DNA of 64,000 bases from Prostheceraeus crozeri (GCA_907163375.1 CAJQUW010003396.1:62001-126000), one strand, 5' to 3'; counted from the stretch's first letter, positions 34,955-47,830 are shown. Numbers and translations: made by a program. The notes: generated from the sequence alone by a model not told the origin.

Positions 34955-37900
34955 CCCTCAAACGTTCACCTGTCTACCAGCGTAGACAATCGATTTTTGA
35001 AATGATATCATGACCAGAGAAATGTACGTATCGACTTCAAATTACATTTCCAAGATTTTTTTCATGTTAAGAACCTACAACCATGAATTCAAATTTCTAT
35101 CAAATTTTCTTCTTACTGAACATGACTAACAATCATATTTCGTTCACCTGTCTACCAGTGTAGACATCTAAAATCGTAATAAGATAATATATTTTCTATT
35201 CGAATAACTTTATTCAAAATACATAACATGAAACTGATGAATATGTAAGTGTACTAACAGTCGTGCGAACGTGCACAACACTATTGAAACCCATTCAGGA
35301 AGCGCACATACAGTGGGCGCGATTGAAATCTTTTACAAAAGAAAAAATGCAATGATATTGGTAGATATCACCACTTGGTAGATAGACCACGTGACGATGG
35401 GGGATGATATTAGTCATTGTTCAATGGGAATGCCTCGCTCAACAGCACGGCTAGCACTGACTACACTGAGACCAGCTGGCTACTGCAAGTGTAAAGATTT
35501 CAGTTGCGCTGGCAAATGTCAAGATTTCCATTGCGCCCACTGTACGCACACAGCACGCGTAATTAGCAAGCACACTCTCTGCTCCCAATACAATAGTCTC
35601 TCAATAGCCTGTGGCGATATGATGAAGGAAATCTGTGAATGATTATGCAATGACTGGGTTTCATGCGACACTTCTGCCCAGTTTTCGTGTGAAAATGAGT
35701 CAGCTTCTAGCCGTGTCTACCTGATGGGACTGATGCCAAGATCCTAACTCTCCTAGTGACTGATTGCGCAACTAATGGAGCTGATAAAACTCTATAGCAA
35801 GGTAGTAAAGTCATTCACCGATTTCGTCATGCGGCGACCTGGGAGAACACTTGAAGAGATTAGTGCAAACAGCTTCGACAAGCTCGACAGGACAGTGATT
35901 CCGAGTCAAATACTTCTGACGAAGACGACAATTCCGTGGACTCGGAGTCTGATACATCAGTAGGAGATTCTGAAGTGTATCAGCAATCCAGTGACGGCGA
36001 AGTATTCGGCGATAGTGATGACAGTAACAACAGTGAAGAAGAGTCTGATTTGGAATCTATTGATCAACCAATAATTCGAGAAAGCGACAGCCAGTGATGG
36101 TGTTATATCCGATCCAGCAGACATAGTATCTCCGAATGGTATCGTCTGGAAATTCAATGCTCCTCCTGCGAGACGTCAGGGAAGAAATGTGATAAACTTC
36201 CGAGAAGGTCCTACTGTAAACCCAGCATCTGAATTTGAGTCATTTATGTTGTTTATCGACGATCAGATGATCCGCACATCATTGCGGTACACCAATCGAA
36301 GAATGCCGTTCTCTTCAAAAAAAGAAATTTTCCTACGAGGAATTCAAAGCAGGCATCGGGGTTATAATTCGTGCCGAAGCTGATCGCGATAACATGTCTA
36401 ATATATCGTCTCTGTATGACTCGACTGATAGTCGCCCATTTTATAGATGCGCGATCTCTTCCACCAGATTGAAATTACTTCTCAGCCACATCACCTTTGA
36501 CAACAAAGTAACACGGCGTGATCGACAAATCACTGACAAGCTTGCTGCGGTGAGGGAATTCCGGGACTTGTTTACTCAGAATCTTCGAAGACACTACGTG
36601 CCCTCGGCAACTCTTACGGTAGATGAGCAACTCTATGCCTACCGTGGTTATTCACCCGGACGATCGTTTATGCCCCCAAAAGCCAGCTAAGTATGGGACA
36701 AAAACCTTCTGGATCTGCGACGCAAAAAATGGCTACGCATTGAAGCCCTTGCCGTATTCTGGCTCAACAGGAGTGAGAGCAGTTGTCCTTGCGAAATCCA
36801 TCGTACTTCAACTTGCTGAACCGTACTATCAGACACGTCGAAACATCATAACTGACAGGTACTTTACCTCATTTGATCTTTCTAAAGAACTGTTGGAAAA
36901 TGGACTGACCATAACTGGTACCATCATCGCCGCTCGACGTGATAGTACCATCTGTTATGAAGACAACAAGAAACATTCCACAGTTCGAGACACGAAATTT
37001 ATGGAATCATGAACATAGAGTACTTTTGTCATCATATGCCCCTAAACGAAACAAGAATGTGCTACTTTTGAGTACCCAACATTCGTCTAACAGCATTTCC
37101 TCCCGTGATGATCGGAAGCCGACTGTCATTCTTGATTATAACTCCGGAAAAGGCGGAGTGGACGTAATGGACGCGCGAGTTGAAGATTTCACTTGTCGAC
37201 GTAAGACACGACGTTATCCGCTGCTACATTTTTTCAATATGCTAGACGTAGCCCTCGTCAACTCCTTCCTCATCATGTCAGAAAATGGATACACGAGAAG
37301 TCGATCAACCTTCATAAAATCTGTGGCCCGACAACTTTCCGATGCAAATATGAACCGAAGATTCAATGACAGTCAAATCTATGCGCAAACCCATCATGCA
37401 TTTACAGCACTTGGAATAAGTCCACCAGAGAGACAAAGGCTTTCCCAGCCACGAGACAACAAGCCTCGCAAATGTCAAGTTGCCCAATGTAGAAAATCGA
37501 CAAGAAGACGGTGTGCTCGCTGCTTTATTTACGTGTGTACTATCCACCATGTTGACAACATTATCTGTTTCCACTGCGCCTGAAATTATCAATCCTGCGT
37601 AAGTGCTTTTTGCTGTGAACATAAAAACTTGTGATTAGGCTTAAAACAATGTTTATTCATCACGCTTTTGATAAGAAAGTAGTTGCAGCCCTAGTAAGGT
37701 AGTATGTAGTTGTATTTCAGTGTATACATGTATGAACGGTATATTTTGATGTCACCATATAATTTGGACATTTGCCTTACACAGTTTTTCATAGTACTTT
37801 ACTGAGATGATCTTATTATAAGTAATTTGTTCATGTTACGAAAAATTCATGATTTTGGTGATAAAGAAAGTCGTATTACTGATAAAAAGATCGTTTTCAT

Positions 37901-38140
37901 TTTTGGCAATTATCACCAATAGGCCTACTCATGTATTTAATTAATGGCCTATGCTATACAATCATTATACAAAGTAAACTAAGTGATGAATATTTATAAT
38001 GAAACATAAGAAACAGTAGTGATTCAATTTGCAATGCTTTTGTTCGCTTCAAAACACTAAGATATCATATTAAATTACTTGTCTACACTGGTAGACAGGT
38101 GAACGAAATATGATGGTAAAAGAATCCGAACGTTTGAGGG
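34955..38140 (+). mobile_element. piggyBac transposon with both ends
   Basis: TTAA at 34951-34954 and 38141-38144 flank 3186 bp. Both ends carry the same 13-bp terminal repeat CCCTCAAACGTTC. A longer subterminal inverted repeat (35 bp without mismatch, 35136-35170 and 38113-38079 approximately) lies ~180 bp in from the left end but only ~27 bp in from the right. This asymmetric layout and the 13-bp CCC terminus are those of piggyBac. Within the subterminal repeat GTCTACCAGTGTAGAC is a palindrome; a near copy (GTCTACCAGCGTAGAC) also adjoins the left terminus. Perfect ends suggest moderate age, although the transposase frame is broken. Confidence 0.92.
35880..37583 (+). pseudogene. piggyBac transposase, frame-broken
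   Basis: The protein is recognisable nearly end to end in shifting frames: an acidic start (DSESNTSDEDDNSVDSESD), FREGPTVNPASEFESFMLFI, a middle with YDSTDSRPFYRCAISSTRLK, TVDEQLYAYRG (first catalytic Asp), AKYGTKTFWICDAKNGYALK, NIITDRYFTSFDL (second Asp), KGGVDVMDARV (third Asp), RRYPLLHFFNMLDVALVNSF and a C-terminal Cys/His domain (CQVAQCRKSTRRRCARCF, then CTIHHVDNIICFHCA). All three Asp of the DDD triad remain. I count roughly four to five frame changes or stops, so it is inactive. The 35391-35642 frame upstream is Cys-rich but I do not recognise it as part of the transposase. Confidence 0.85.
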
Positions 38141-38615
38141 TTAACGATATCGTCCTTGTCGCGGCAACTTCGCATATGTGCATTCTAGAGACGGCGGTAA
38201 TACCTGCTATAGGCATTTTTAACGATTTATCGTTTTTTCGATAAAAAATATATTGTGCTTATCCGAATCCTGTGTCAAAATTTCTGCGACTAATACGACC
38301 TAAAGTCACTAGGAAAAGTCACTTAAAAGTTTGGCCCTTGACTGCTAGCAAGTAAGATCTCACATGTGCATTTATAATATGGATTTCACTCAATTGCAGC
38401 CCTTGTCATTGAAAATATCTTGTCGATAGTAGAAAAATGTTAAAAGCCACATGTTAAGATGGTTCCCATTTTCGATAAGCATCGTAATCTGCAGACAGTT
38501 TTTGCTTCTCCTGAAAAGTTTGCAATTTCACACATACAGCAGTTAGGTATTGACCAATAGCCTTGAAACCACATATGAGATTTTGTCGCCACAACGATGA
38601 TATATGCATTCAACC

Positions 38616-38685
38616 CAGGGAATTATAGATTATATTTTTTGTTATAATATTTTGTCCATATGATATTTTCGCCTATAATTCCCTG
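38616..38685. mobile_element. 70-bp hAT MITE
   Basis: Terminal repeats CAGGGAATTATAG / CTATAATTCCCTG are perfect over 13 bp, and the flanks ATTCAACC (38608-38615 and 38686-38693) are a perfect 8-bp target duplication. CAGGG ends with 8-bp duplications mean hAT. The interior is only 44 bp of A+T. Perfect repeats and duplication imply a young insertion. Confidence 0.85.
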
Positions 38686-38699
38686 ATTCAACCATCTAG

Positions 38700-41600
38700 G
38701 CATCTAGGTCACCATCATTGCATGTATCTGAAGCATGAATTTAGGTTGCCATTCCAAGGCTCTTGGAAGGTTCGTGATAAATCCCTCCATCATCACCATA
38801 GAAATCTTGGACTATACAATACCTTCGATTTCCATACGTAATTTGTCGGGATTATCTGCACGAACCTTCAAAAAGACCACAACAATGCTTAATCGCTCTC
38901 CCACTGAAGTCACAAAGTCATGCCAGTACGCCAATGAAGGGGAAATCTTCACACGCTTGCAACTCTCAGCAAGGTGGGATGGTGAGCACTATTGAGAGCG
39001 GTGGTTCCTCCCGAGACAGGCTGACTTGAACCCTGAATCGTCTGCATCTCTGCAACGATGTCTTAATCCAAGTCATCTATCCCATCCTATGTCTTTAATA
39101 TAACTGTCATCTCAAAGACTTTTACACAAGAATTCTGTGCCTATTAACATAAGCTGGTGAAAAAAAATTGACGAAAATTGAATAAAATAGTTGACGCTTA
39201 TGTGCGGTCATTTGTATTCAAAACTGTGGCATACTTCGTCAAATCACACATCTCCTTCATGTTTTGTATGCCAGTCTTTCCCATGTAATTTTTATGGTTT
39301 TAATTTCACTTTACATTTTTGACAGAAATAAGGTGCAAACATTTTATAATACAGAATATTATGACAAAATCCATAGACTACTACTGAAATTATTCTTAGA
39401 GTAAGCTTAAGCTAAATAGAAAGTGCATTCATAGTTACAAATCACAAAATCTAACTTAGACAAAACTCATGTAGAGTGTTTATGACTCTTTTTCTCAAAG
39501 GTAGCCTTTATATCAGAAACAAAATTATTCGAACGATCGAATAAGTGGCATGTAAGAGAAATATTTATGGAATCACGTACCACAAGTGTTTCACCTTCAC
39601 ATTCATGGTCGCATTTGCACTTCATGATGATTGCGCACTGAAATATCTATCGCTTGAATAATTATCTAATTATCAGGGCAATACAGGAAGACACAAATTG
39701 CTAGCTTCATTAAAGGCGCCATTCCCTTCACGATGTTAACTACCGAGGGACACTCATCGAATTGACATTAGATAGACAGTTCAATGATGTTTCTGCTAAA
39801 TGGTGAGCCAAATTTTCGGCATGATGTGGAGGTCAAATTGTGTTCGGTAGCCTACAGATGTGAGTTATGAAATGTCTTCAGCTACATTCGATTGTACAAA
39901 CCTTCTTTGACAATACGACAACGGCGATCTGTTCGATCATATGGAGCAATAAATATGTCAAGCTCTGAGCAGTTTCAAGATAAATTACACTTCAAAATAA
40001 ATTAAAGACAAATTATCACAACGAGAGAACCAACGAAGCTTAACAGAGGTGATAATGACACAGTATTGAGAGTTCATCACTGTAAATTGCGCTAAAATTT
40101 TTTAGCTGTAGAATATCATACATTTATCAGTACGCTACTGATAAATTGATATAAATAAGTAGCATTCAAAATCTCGTATAAATGTAAATGGGAAAGAAAA
40201 AATATTACAAAGAACAATGCCTACGAAGAAAAAAGGAAACTGAATGGAAGTGAGCAAAATTAATCATATTAGTTAGGAATTTATGCACAAATTTGTCTGG
40301 GCCTTAAAACTACAGAGCACTGTTTATATACTAGTGCACAGGTCGTGGTGCACTGATGTACAGCTTATATTGCATGTTTTATTCTCATATTAAACGTTTA
40401 AGTAATGCATTAATAATGCTTTACAAATCTGAGATGTAGAATATCTATATGAGCATGAGTAGCAACGTGCAATACCAGCTGTCGAATGATTTTTCAATAC
40501 CTGTGCAACCTTGTGTCAATCAAAGTAAAGATGTGAAACAATTGTGGCGGAACGACAAATAATGTGTGTGGCTGATACCTCTAATTACTACTACTACTGA
40601 ATTATGATACCACTGTGACAAAATGATCACGCTCAAATCACAATGAGAAATTTAGTTGGTTAGATCGAACTCAGATTTTTGTAAGTTAAAAGATCCTATT
40701 TTCAGGAGTGCAACATCTGCTGCAAAATCAGCTAAGCGACTGTCATGACGCGTTGCGGTTCTATTGGGAGTTTCTATTGGAAATGTCATTGCAAGTTCCT
40801 CGAAGCCTTCCTCCAACACTGCCCCACGACTAGGAGTGAACTACTGGGATTGTATACTTGCCTGTGATTTTGGTGCCATTCGTCCTTTTACAGAATTTCT
40901 GATCAGAGGTGTTGCTATGTCAATTCGCAGTCTTACACGTGTTGACGAACATGCCGACGCTATAAATAATGCGTGTTGCGTGTCGACAATAGATGCAAAT
41001 GAAAAATAGGTTTATTCAACGACAACGGCAGCAACGCGCTTGAAGTGCAGAAGACAGTAATACAAACTACTACTGACACTTGTAACACAAGCTCATGGAG
41101 AAATTGCTGCTCATTATCCTGAAACTATTCCGGATGGCATTTACATAAAGCTGTCACAGCATTTGTGGCTCAAGAACTCACTTTCGTATCTAAAAACTCA
41201 CTCTTTTGGTAGACATTATTCCTCGGTTATATTACGCAAAATAAAATTTCTCAATTACTGGATAATCAATCTATTATTTTTCACTAGCAACGTTCTGAAG
41301 CGGTTCTAAAAGTCAACCGCAACATTTCATAATGCTCCGATATTCGCTACAGGTCATCCTGAAGTTATATCGTTCTTTAATGGCAAGATTCTTGGGAGAG
41401 TGAATGATCAAATCAATATCAGATCAAATATTGTCCATGACTCATTTAATCACTATTTACACCGTCGTGGTCGATGGAGCTTGCTTTAGATACATGAATA
41501 AATGGAACCAACTTGACAACATCTAGAAACGCAGATGATGTGTCCTATTCTTCACTAACGACAATAAAATAAGATAGATCGATACGATATCAGACGAGCT

Positions 41601-42010
41601 TATAAGACAGGTATTTGCTGAGCACACACTGCGCAATTGATATACTATCTTTCTTGATGATATGATTTTTTTTTAATATTTCTTGCCACACCCACATCCA
41701 TACATGTACATGTATTAGCCTCACACTGGGAATTCCAGGCAGTAGATTATGAAATTATTATGATGACTTTTATTCGACCTTTTGTAAGCTCAATCAAGGA
41801 CTAAAGATTCATTCAAATTGACTGTCTTTGCAATGAACAAGCCGACCTTTGCAATGAACGAGCCTGCCTTACATCGTGTTTTACAATTTGTTATGTTGAA
41901 GTGTGACGTTCATATTTTTGATCGCTTCAGTGACACCAACCGATGGACAAACTGATGTAAATGAAGAAACTATAAATTAGTAATTGTGAAAACCATCATC
42001 TCATTTTGAA
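38700..42010 (-). other. Giant intron, 38.7-42.0 kb
   Basis: No transposase, RNA or exon recognised. The frames at 38735-38995 (+) and 40764-41009 (+) are longer than most but show no motif I know; the latter (VNYWDCILACDFGAIRPF) may be a transposon scrap. Confidence 0.35.
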
Positions 42011-42023
42011 ATCCTTACACTTG

Positions 42024-42026
<3 letters not shown>

Positions 42027-42117
<91 letters not shown>
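42027..42117. repeat. (AT)n microsatellite of ~90 bp
   Basis: About 45 AT dinucleotides. It is bracketed by ACTTGTTA at 42019-42026 and again at 42119-42126, and it interrupts a LINE reading frame. Confidence 0.92.
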
Positions 42118-42121
<4 letters not shown>

Positions 42122-42500
42122 TGTTAGCAAGTTTTCACCCATAAGATTCTTGACACGTTTCTCAACCCGTTCAAGGAGGTTAAGATTAAGATACGTTCGT
42201 GGGGCGCCGGCCCATGGATGACAACAATGCTCCATCAGAGGACGAATAGTGGACTTGTAAAGATAGCAGACAGTCTGTGGTGGAATACAGTTGATGACAT
42301 GATAGAGACTACCAATGCGTTGAGCTACCTGTTTGCTAATCGATTGGATGTACGGTTTCCATGACAAGTCTTTCGTAACCGCCAAACCAAGGAAGGAGAT
42401 GTAATCTTGTTCTCTGGTCCTAGTAAGAAGACATGTTATAACTTTTCTAATCACACATCTCTCCATTCGATATTGATTTGCGAATCGTCACAAAAATACC
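42118..42500 (-). pseudogene. LINE reverse transcriptase C-terminal fragment
   Basis: Minus-strand open frame with ISFLGLAVTKDLSWKPYIQS, ISKQVAQRIGSLYHV, LYKSTIRPLMEHCCHPWAGA and LNLLERVEKRVKNLMG. These are the F-L-G-(V/L)-x-(V/I)-x-x-x-L-x-W-x-x-(H/Y)-I, thumb-helix, (I/L)-R-P-x-(M/L)-x-Y/H and L-x-x-(V/I)-x-x-R motifs of Jockey/CR1-type LINEs. The frame is intact for ~115 codons, so this copy is younger than the one at 6 kb. It runs into the (AT)n tract where the coding sequence would have gone on. Confidence 0.8.
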
Positions 42501-43508
42501 ATTCATATAATAACATGTCTGATGTACCTTGATCAGACTGATGAACTGTGAGATATCTATGTAACAATAAAAAGTGTTTCTTCGCGTGGCCTTCCATTTC
42601 ACTTCAACTTCTTTTCTGTAATTTTTCCCATTGTGTTATGTTTATTTGAAACTCTTTCTGAAATGATCGTGTAACGTGATTCACATATATACTTATGAAT
42701 TCCTTTTTTGAATGAAAACATACGCCATTATGCTTGTTTACCCGCGCATGTTTCATAGCGTAGTATGCATCTTGAAGTATTATTTATTCCTATGGACCTT
42801 CAATTAAAATCTAATTTTACAATAATTTCAATCTAAACCTTTATCCCTTCAACCTTAACCCATCAAACCTTTACGAGACAATTCTTCGTGGATTGGAAAA
42901 ACGCACTTCTGTGGCAAAGGGTCGAATGGTAGTACGACAATATAATTATACTTTTGGGAGTACGCAAGTCCTAGAGCATTGAGTAGGCGTTTTATGTCTG
43001 GGGTAGCAATAGTTTGGTCTGGTCACATGGTGTCAAAGTTGGTTCGTGTTGAAATGGATATGTTGAGGCAGCGTTGATGCAATGATTCCGAAACATATCA
43101 CACAGTCAACACCTTTTCTACAAATTATACACAAGACCTGACGCATTATTAAAATCTACACTAACTGAAAGAATGATAAAAGCTAAGATTTTCTCGATAA
43201 AGTGAATCAAAATGACAATATGACTAGCATTTGTCACAACGCAATTATTTAGCGTATACCTATCAATCATTAATTGTGTGAAGTCACTCTATACAGTTCG
43301 GTCCTCCTGAATTGATTTGAGATTCGCATATGAAAACAGAAGTTAAGGTTCGCTTAATTCCAGACATTTCCCTTGCCCTACCAGCAACCACTATGTGTTT
43401 CCGGTCATTAATCTACTGCCTTAACTGCGCAAATTCTTAAGTTTTCAAAGGACAGTCGAATTCCGCTGAATGAGAGCTGACGACCTGGTCAAATTGACGA
43501 AGACTTAC
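42501..43508 (-). other. Giant intron, first kilobase after the WH2 exon
   Basis: Starts with the GTAAGT donor at 43508. No repeat or RNA recognised. Confidence 0.4.
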
Positions 43509-43643
43509 CTGCGGCGGGGACTCGTGGTTCAGAGGAACGTCGTAGTTTAAATCCCTTCTGTAGCTGAGCGATGACAGCAGCGTGTGGGTCCACCGAGCTC
43601 GATCTCTGACGTTGAGGCGGCTGCGAGGCGTGTGATAGTTGAC
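43509..43643 (-). CDS. ESPN: Espin-like gene, visible exon 4 (WH2 actin-binding motif)
   Basis: Exon of 135 bp, phase 1 in and out. Acceptor AATTCCAG (AG 43645-43644), donor CAG|GTAAGT, both near consensus. After the split Gly codon it encodes 44 residues: a Ser/Gln-rich lead, then VDPHAAVIAQLQKGFKLRR. The pattern of an amphipathic helix (AVIAQLQ) followed by G-F-K-L-R-R is the WH2 motif, which binds monomeric actin; the LKKV-type signature is here KLRR. Position directly after the polyproline exon is the usual profilin-then-actin order seen in WASP-type and espin proteins. This exon is the strongest single piece of evidence that the gene acts on actin. The next exon lies 31 kb away. Confidence 0.85.
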
Positions 43644-45145
43644 CTGGAATTAAAAACAATTCAGTCGTTGACTGCGCGACCCTTAGGGCGCAACTACAAG
43701 CGAGATCTTCCTCTCCAGATACTTATTGCAATACGACGGTGCATTGACCATCGATATCAACATTCTTGGGAGAATTACATGGCGGTTCATGTACGATCAT
43801 GAAGAAAGTTGTCATGTGACCTTGGCAGGTTCGCGGATGTACTATTCTTCAAGATAGAAAATCACTTTTAAATGATGTAAAAAAAGGGGTCATTCAATAA
43901 TGATGCAATCACACAATAAGTCTTCTGGCTAGCTTATGGCTGAGCTTTCAGCAATGTAGACCAGACAAAAACGACTAGTGTGGAACTACGTTTAATTCCT
44001 TTTCTCTGATGATGGTTGTGAATAGTAGCAGAAACTAATTAAACGTTCATCAAATTATTTTTACCGACAAAACTAAGCATTCGCTCAACCAATCAAAACT
44101 TTAAGTCTTTTATTGAACCTAAATTGCTATTTTTTCAACTTTTGGACATTTTGTGTATATGGTGCTGTTCCAGATAGACCTTAGAATCTAGATGTATTTA
44201 GAATTTAATCTAGAATTTGTTGCGGTACTATGAAATTTGTGGACACCTTCACCCATAGATATTAGCATGATACTTCTCACATGAAATTTCGTTTTATCTA
44301 ATGGTGAACATTAAAAGTATTTGAATATGAGAAGTCTGATAGGACTTAGGTGTTAGTTGGTTATTTCAAGGTTCGTGACAGATAATCTCGGGATCATTCC
44401 ATGTGAAATTGTTGAGGCCGTTTAATCCACCATCTCGGATTTCGTTCATATTTGGTTCATAAGTAGGCTTTGGTCTCATCAGAAGAAATCCAGATTTGTT
44501 TGCTCAGACTCATCGTAGTTCCTGAGTTTCAGGGCCTCAAAGTTGCCTGTCGCATTGTATTGGACGACAGCTTTTCCCCAGCAACGGCCCTTAGCAACAA
44601 CCAAAATGCGTCTACATTTGTTTCTTTGGAAGCTGGCCTCACCAAACTTTGTGCACATGTTATTGATTATCTGCTTTAGTACCCCACACAATCAATTTCA
44701 TATTTGTGCTGTTTATGACATACATAGCGACGCTCAAAGTTTGCGATTTTCGTAATTTTTGGAACACACATCATGAGCGTCACCCTATTATTTTCGGCCC
44801 TTACATTGATCGTCAGCGATCAAAATTGAAACAGCGTCGGCAGAATTAATGTTGAGAACTTCAAAATCTTGGAAGTCGAAGAACCCTAGGAACACGAAAA
44901 CTGAAAAAAATTGCAGTATTGTACATTGCTGTATAGATCAATTTTGGATTCATTGTCTTTGATCTCTAGCGTATATATACAATTTATATTTCTCTTTCGG
45001 AATCAAATTCGGTCAGAATTTCTTTGTCAGAGTCAAATTTGGACTCGACTCAAATTAGAAGTGATCGTATGAAAATTATAGATCGACAAATATATTGCCC
45101 GAAAAATATTCATCCACATAAAAACACATCCATGATAGAGGTTAT
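43644..45145 (-). other. Intron between polyproline and WH2 exons, 3' part
   Basis: Part of a 4187-bp intron. A small inverted cluster of TCTAGA-type words lies near 44188-44218. Overlapping frames at 44470-44755 on both strands show no family motif. Nothing else recognised. Confidence 0.35.
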
Positions 45146-45147
45146 TA

Positions 45148-45872
45148 GTTCGGATGCCAGAATGAGTTTCTGTCGGGAACGAGGCCGAAAATGAAACTTT
45201 CACAGAAAGATGCACATCTTCTGCCTACTACGAATCTGCACGTCTGCCGAGTTCTAGTGAGTTCCTCTTCTTGTCGGACAGGATCAAAGGAAAACATATG
45301 TAAATCCGATGGGACGCAGATTGCAGTTTCTGGCTAAAATGAAATTTTCTATATTTTCGCTTATCAACTGGAAAGCATTAAGTCTAGAGTCATAATTATT
45401 GACATGGAATGTCTTCAGGTCATTTCCTATGATGTGCATGTGCTGTTATCATGCTTCTAACTGATCGGTAATGTATGTGAGAATGTGGTTAGATGTGGAT
45501 AAAGTTGCTCAAAATGCTTGTGCTTGCCGACATTAAAAGGCTCGTCAAATCTAAATGTGTTTTGCTTTGTAGACAGGGATGCATGAACATTAAAGGAAAT
45601 GACCTAAAGACATTCCATGTAAAAGATTATGAATCTGGGCTTAGTACGTTTCGTTTAATGAGAGAAAACATTGAAAATTTCATTTTAGCCAAAAACTGCA
45701 ATCTGCGTCCCAATGGAGTACATGTGTTTTTCTTTGATCCTGTCTGACAACAAGAGTAACTCACTAGAACTCGGTAGACGTGCAGATTCGTTGTAGGCAG
45801 AAGATTACATCTTTCTGTGAAAGTCTGATTTCCGGCCTCGTTCCCTGCAGAAACTCGTTCTGGCTGCCGGAC
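45148..45872 (+). mobile_element. Foldback MITE family, copy 4
   Basis: Starts GTTCGGATGCC after TA (45146-45147) and ends GGCTGCCGGAC at 45872. Arms are about 45148-45430 and 45594-45872; the core of ~163 bp lies between and matches the orientation of copies 1 and 2. Length 725 bp. Confidence 0.8.
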
Positions 45873-47830
45873 ATATAAATGAGTAAGTTTTATTTTAACT
45901 AAATGAGTAAACAAAAACCAAGAACTGATATAAACCTACAAAAAGTTAATCACAAATTTGTCGATCGGAGAGACACTCGCACGCCTCTTGAGTCATAACT
46001 ATTTTGGCAAGAGAAGCACTTTTGCAGACGATTCTAAAGCTGTGTTGTGACCAAGAAGAATGTTCAAGCAGCATCTAGAAACCTAACTGAAGCGACATAA
46101 TTGCATTTTATTTTTTCAAATTTCTCTAAGTTGACTATTGTCGATTGATGTTAAACCTATACATTTTCCTGCTGACCAATGACGGCTCAGAGAAAAATTG
46201 TCATCCTGAATTCATTTACTTGATGTATTTCTACCTCGAAGATCTTGTAGGTTTTTTGAAAACATGCTTCTATCACACTGTCACAGATGATTGAAAATTG
46301 ATGAAAATTTATTTGATGCATCATACAAGCATCAAAATGTACATCTCGACATCGTCAAAAGCTGGTTGTGCCCTATTATCGCACTTTAAGCCGTCAGTCA
46401 TCGTTCATACCATTTTGTACAGAACTATATTATCATAATCATTTTATTGGACCATGGCAGATAGCCGTTGGCAAGGTGAATACAAAGTGTATAAGTGTCC
46501 GTAGTTATGCAAATGCGCATAGCGTTAGAACTATACAACAGATGTACGATGCAAATGTGGGAGTAAGATTACAAATTAACTCAAAACACGGATAATGAAA
46601 TTTTCAGCACAGCTCAAGTAAACAATCAGGTACACAAAAATGGGAGTAGAGGGAATGTAGAGAAACACTTTACGACTGTAGTGTGTAGGAAGCATGTAGT
46701 AATTGAAGATGTAATCTACTATCATTTCAGAAATTTGCTGTTCGTTCAATGTATCTTCTAAAGTTATTTCCATATTTCTGTGTATATCTTATGATACCTC
46801 TTGACCTCTACTGGCTGGACTCTGTCCTTCTTTCAAATGCCTGAGGTACATTTCAGTCAAAAGTGACTCTATTTTTTTTTGATAGATGCTAATCTTCCTC
46901 TATTATAAATTTAATTTTTGAGGCTGTGCATCTTAAATGTACAGGACCGCGCTTGGTCGGGTTTGAGCGTCCAGGATTAAGCGGTCGAAACGCGATCGTC
47001 CTGACCAAGTTCCTGTTGATAACCTCATTAAAAATAGTCAAATAATTTGTATGCATATTTTGTACAATTCTATTTCACGTTTTAGCTTGAGGAACTAATA
47101 TTAATTCTCTTACACACTTGGTAGATTTTAGATAGCGTAATCCCGCTGTGTTGTTAGCTAGATCTGGTATTTTGATTGGAAACAGACCTGTCCTCTTATC
47201 ATCTGAATGGGCAGACTGCTAAATAGGATCTTTTCAATATATAAGTGAGAAACATAATTTTGAACAGAACGACTTACTCGCCAATTCATTACACATGAGG
47301 AGAGGAGAAGCGTTGTTTGTCCTTCTAGTAAGTATTTTTAAAATTTTTAGACATTTTAGGATATAAAAATTTTCTTTTAAATCATACTTTGTACCTATTG
47401 AAAAGTAACTAGTCATTAGCTTGTTTTTTTTAACTTTGTTACCTTGACGCACTTTGCTACGTTGAATTATGAAATTGTTTGATTTTCATTGATCTGAAAT
47501 ACACACTTCCTATCCTATCCTATAAGCTTGATACTCGTAAACGCAATTAGGGATTTGAAACATAAACTGATGTCATCTTCATTTATTCACGGAGGATCTG
47601 TTCACTGCTAGCTTTATTTTATTTACGGATCTGCTGCCTTAGAGTTGGCGAATGAACAGTTGCGTTAAGTCATGAAGCTATTTTAGTCAGAAATATAAAT
47701 TGTAGTTAGGAATATAACAGATCATGCGGAAGATAGAAAAACCGCACTAAAGCATCGATAAAGTTGCTAAAACATCGTTAAGAAAAGTGAGAGACATGAT
47801 ATCTTGTCTCTCCTTATAGGTCTGTCTCAC
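45873..47830 (-). other. Intron following the polyproline exon, 5' part
   Basis: Apart from the 78-bp inverted repeat I see no features; frames at 46368-46595 (+) and 46576-46773 (-) are short and unremarkable. Donor GTGAGA at 47830. Confidence 0.4.
46941..47018. repeat. Short imperfect inverted repeat, GC-rich
   Basis: ACAGGACCGCGCTTGGTC on the left is answered by ACAGGAACTTGGTCAGG on the other strand at the right, over 78 bp. It may be a tiny MITE; no duplication is clear. Confidence 0.35.

Noticed and set aside
35391-35642. Cys-rich small protein gene inside the piggyBac
   Set aside because: It lies within the transposon ends, has no recognised domain and no expression signals; likely a chance frame or a leftover of the element.
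41996-42117. Tyr-Ile repeat protein end
   Set aside because: It is the (AT)n microsatellite read through from the LINE frame.
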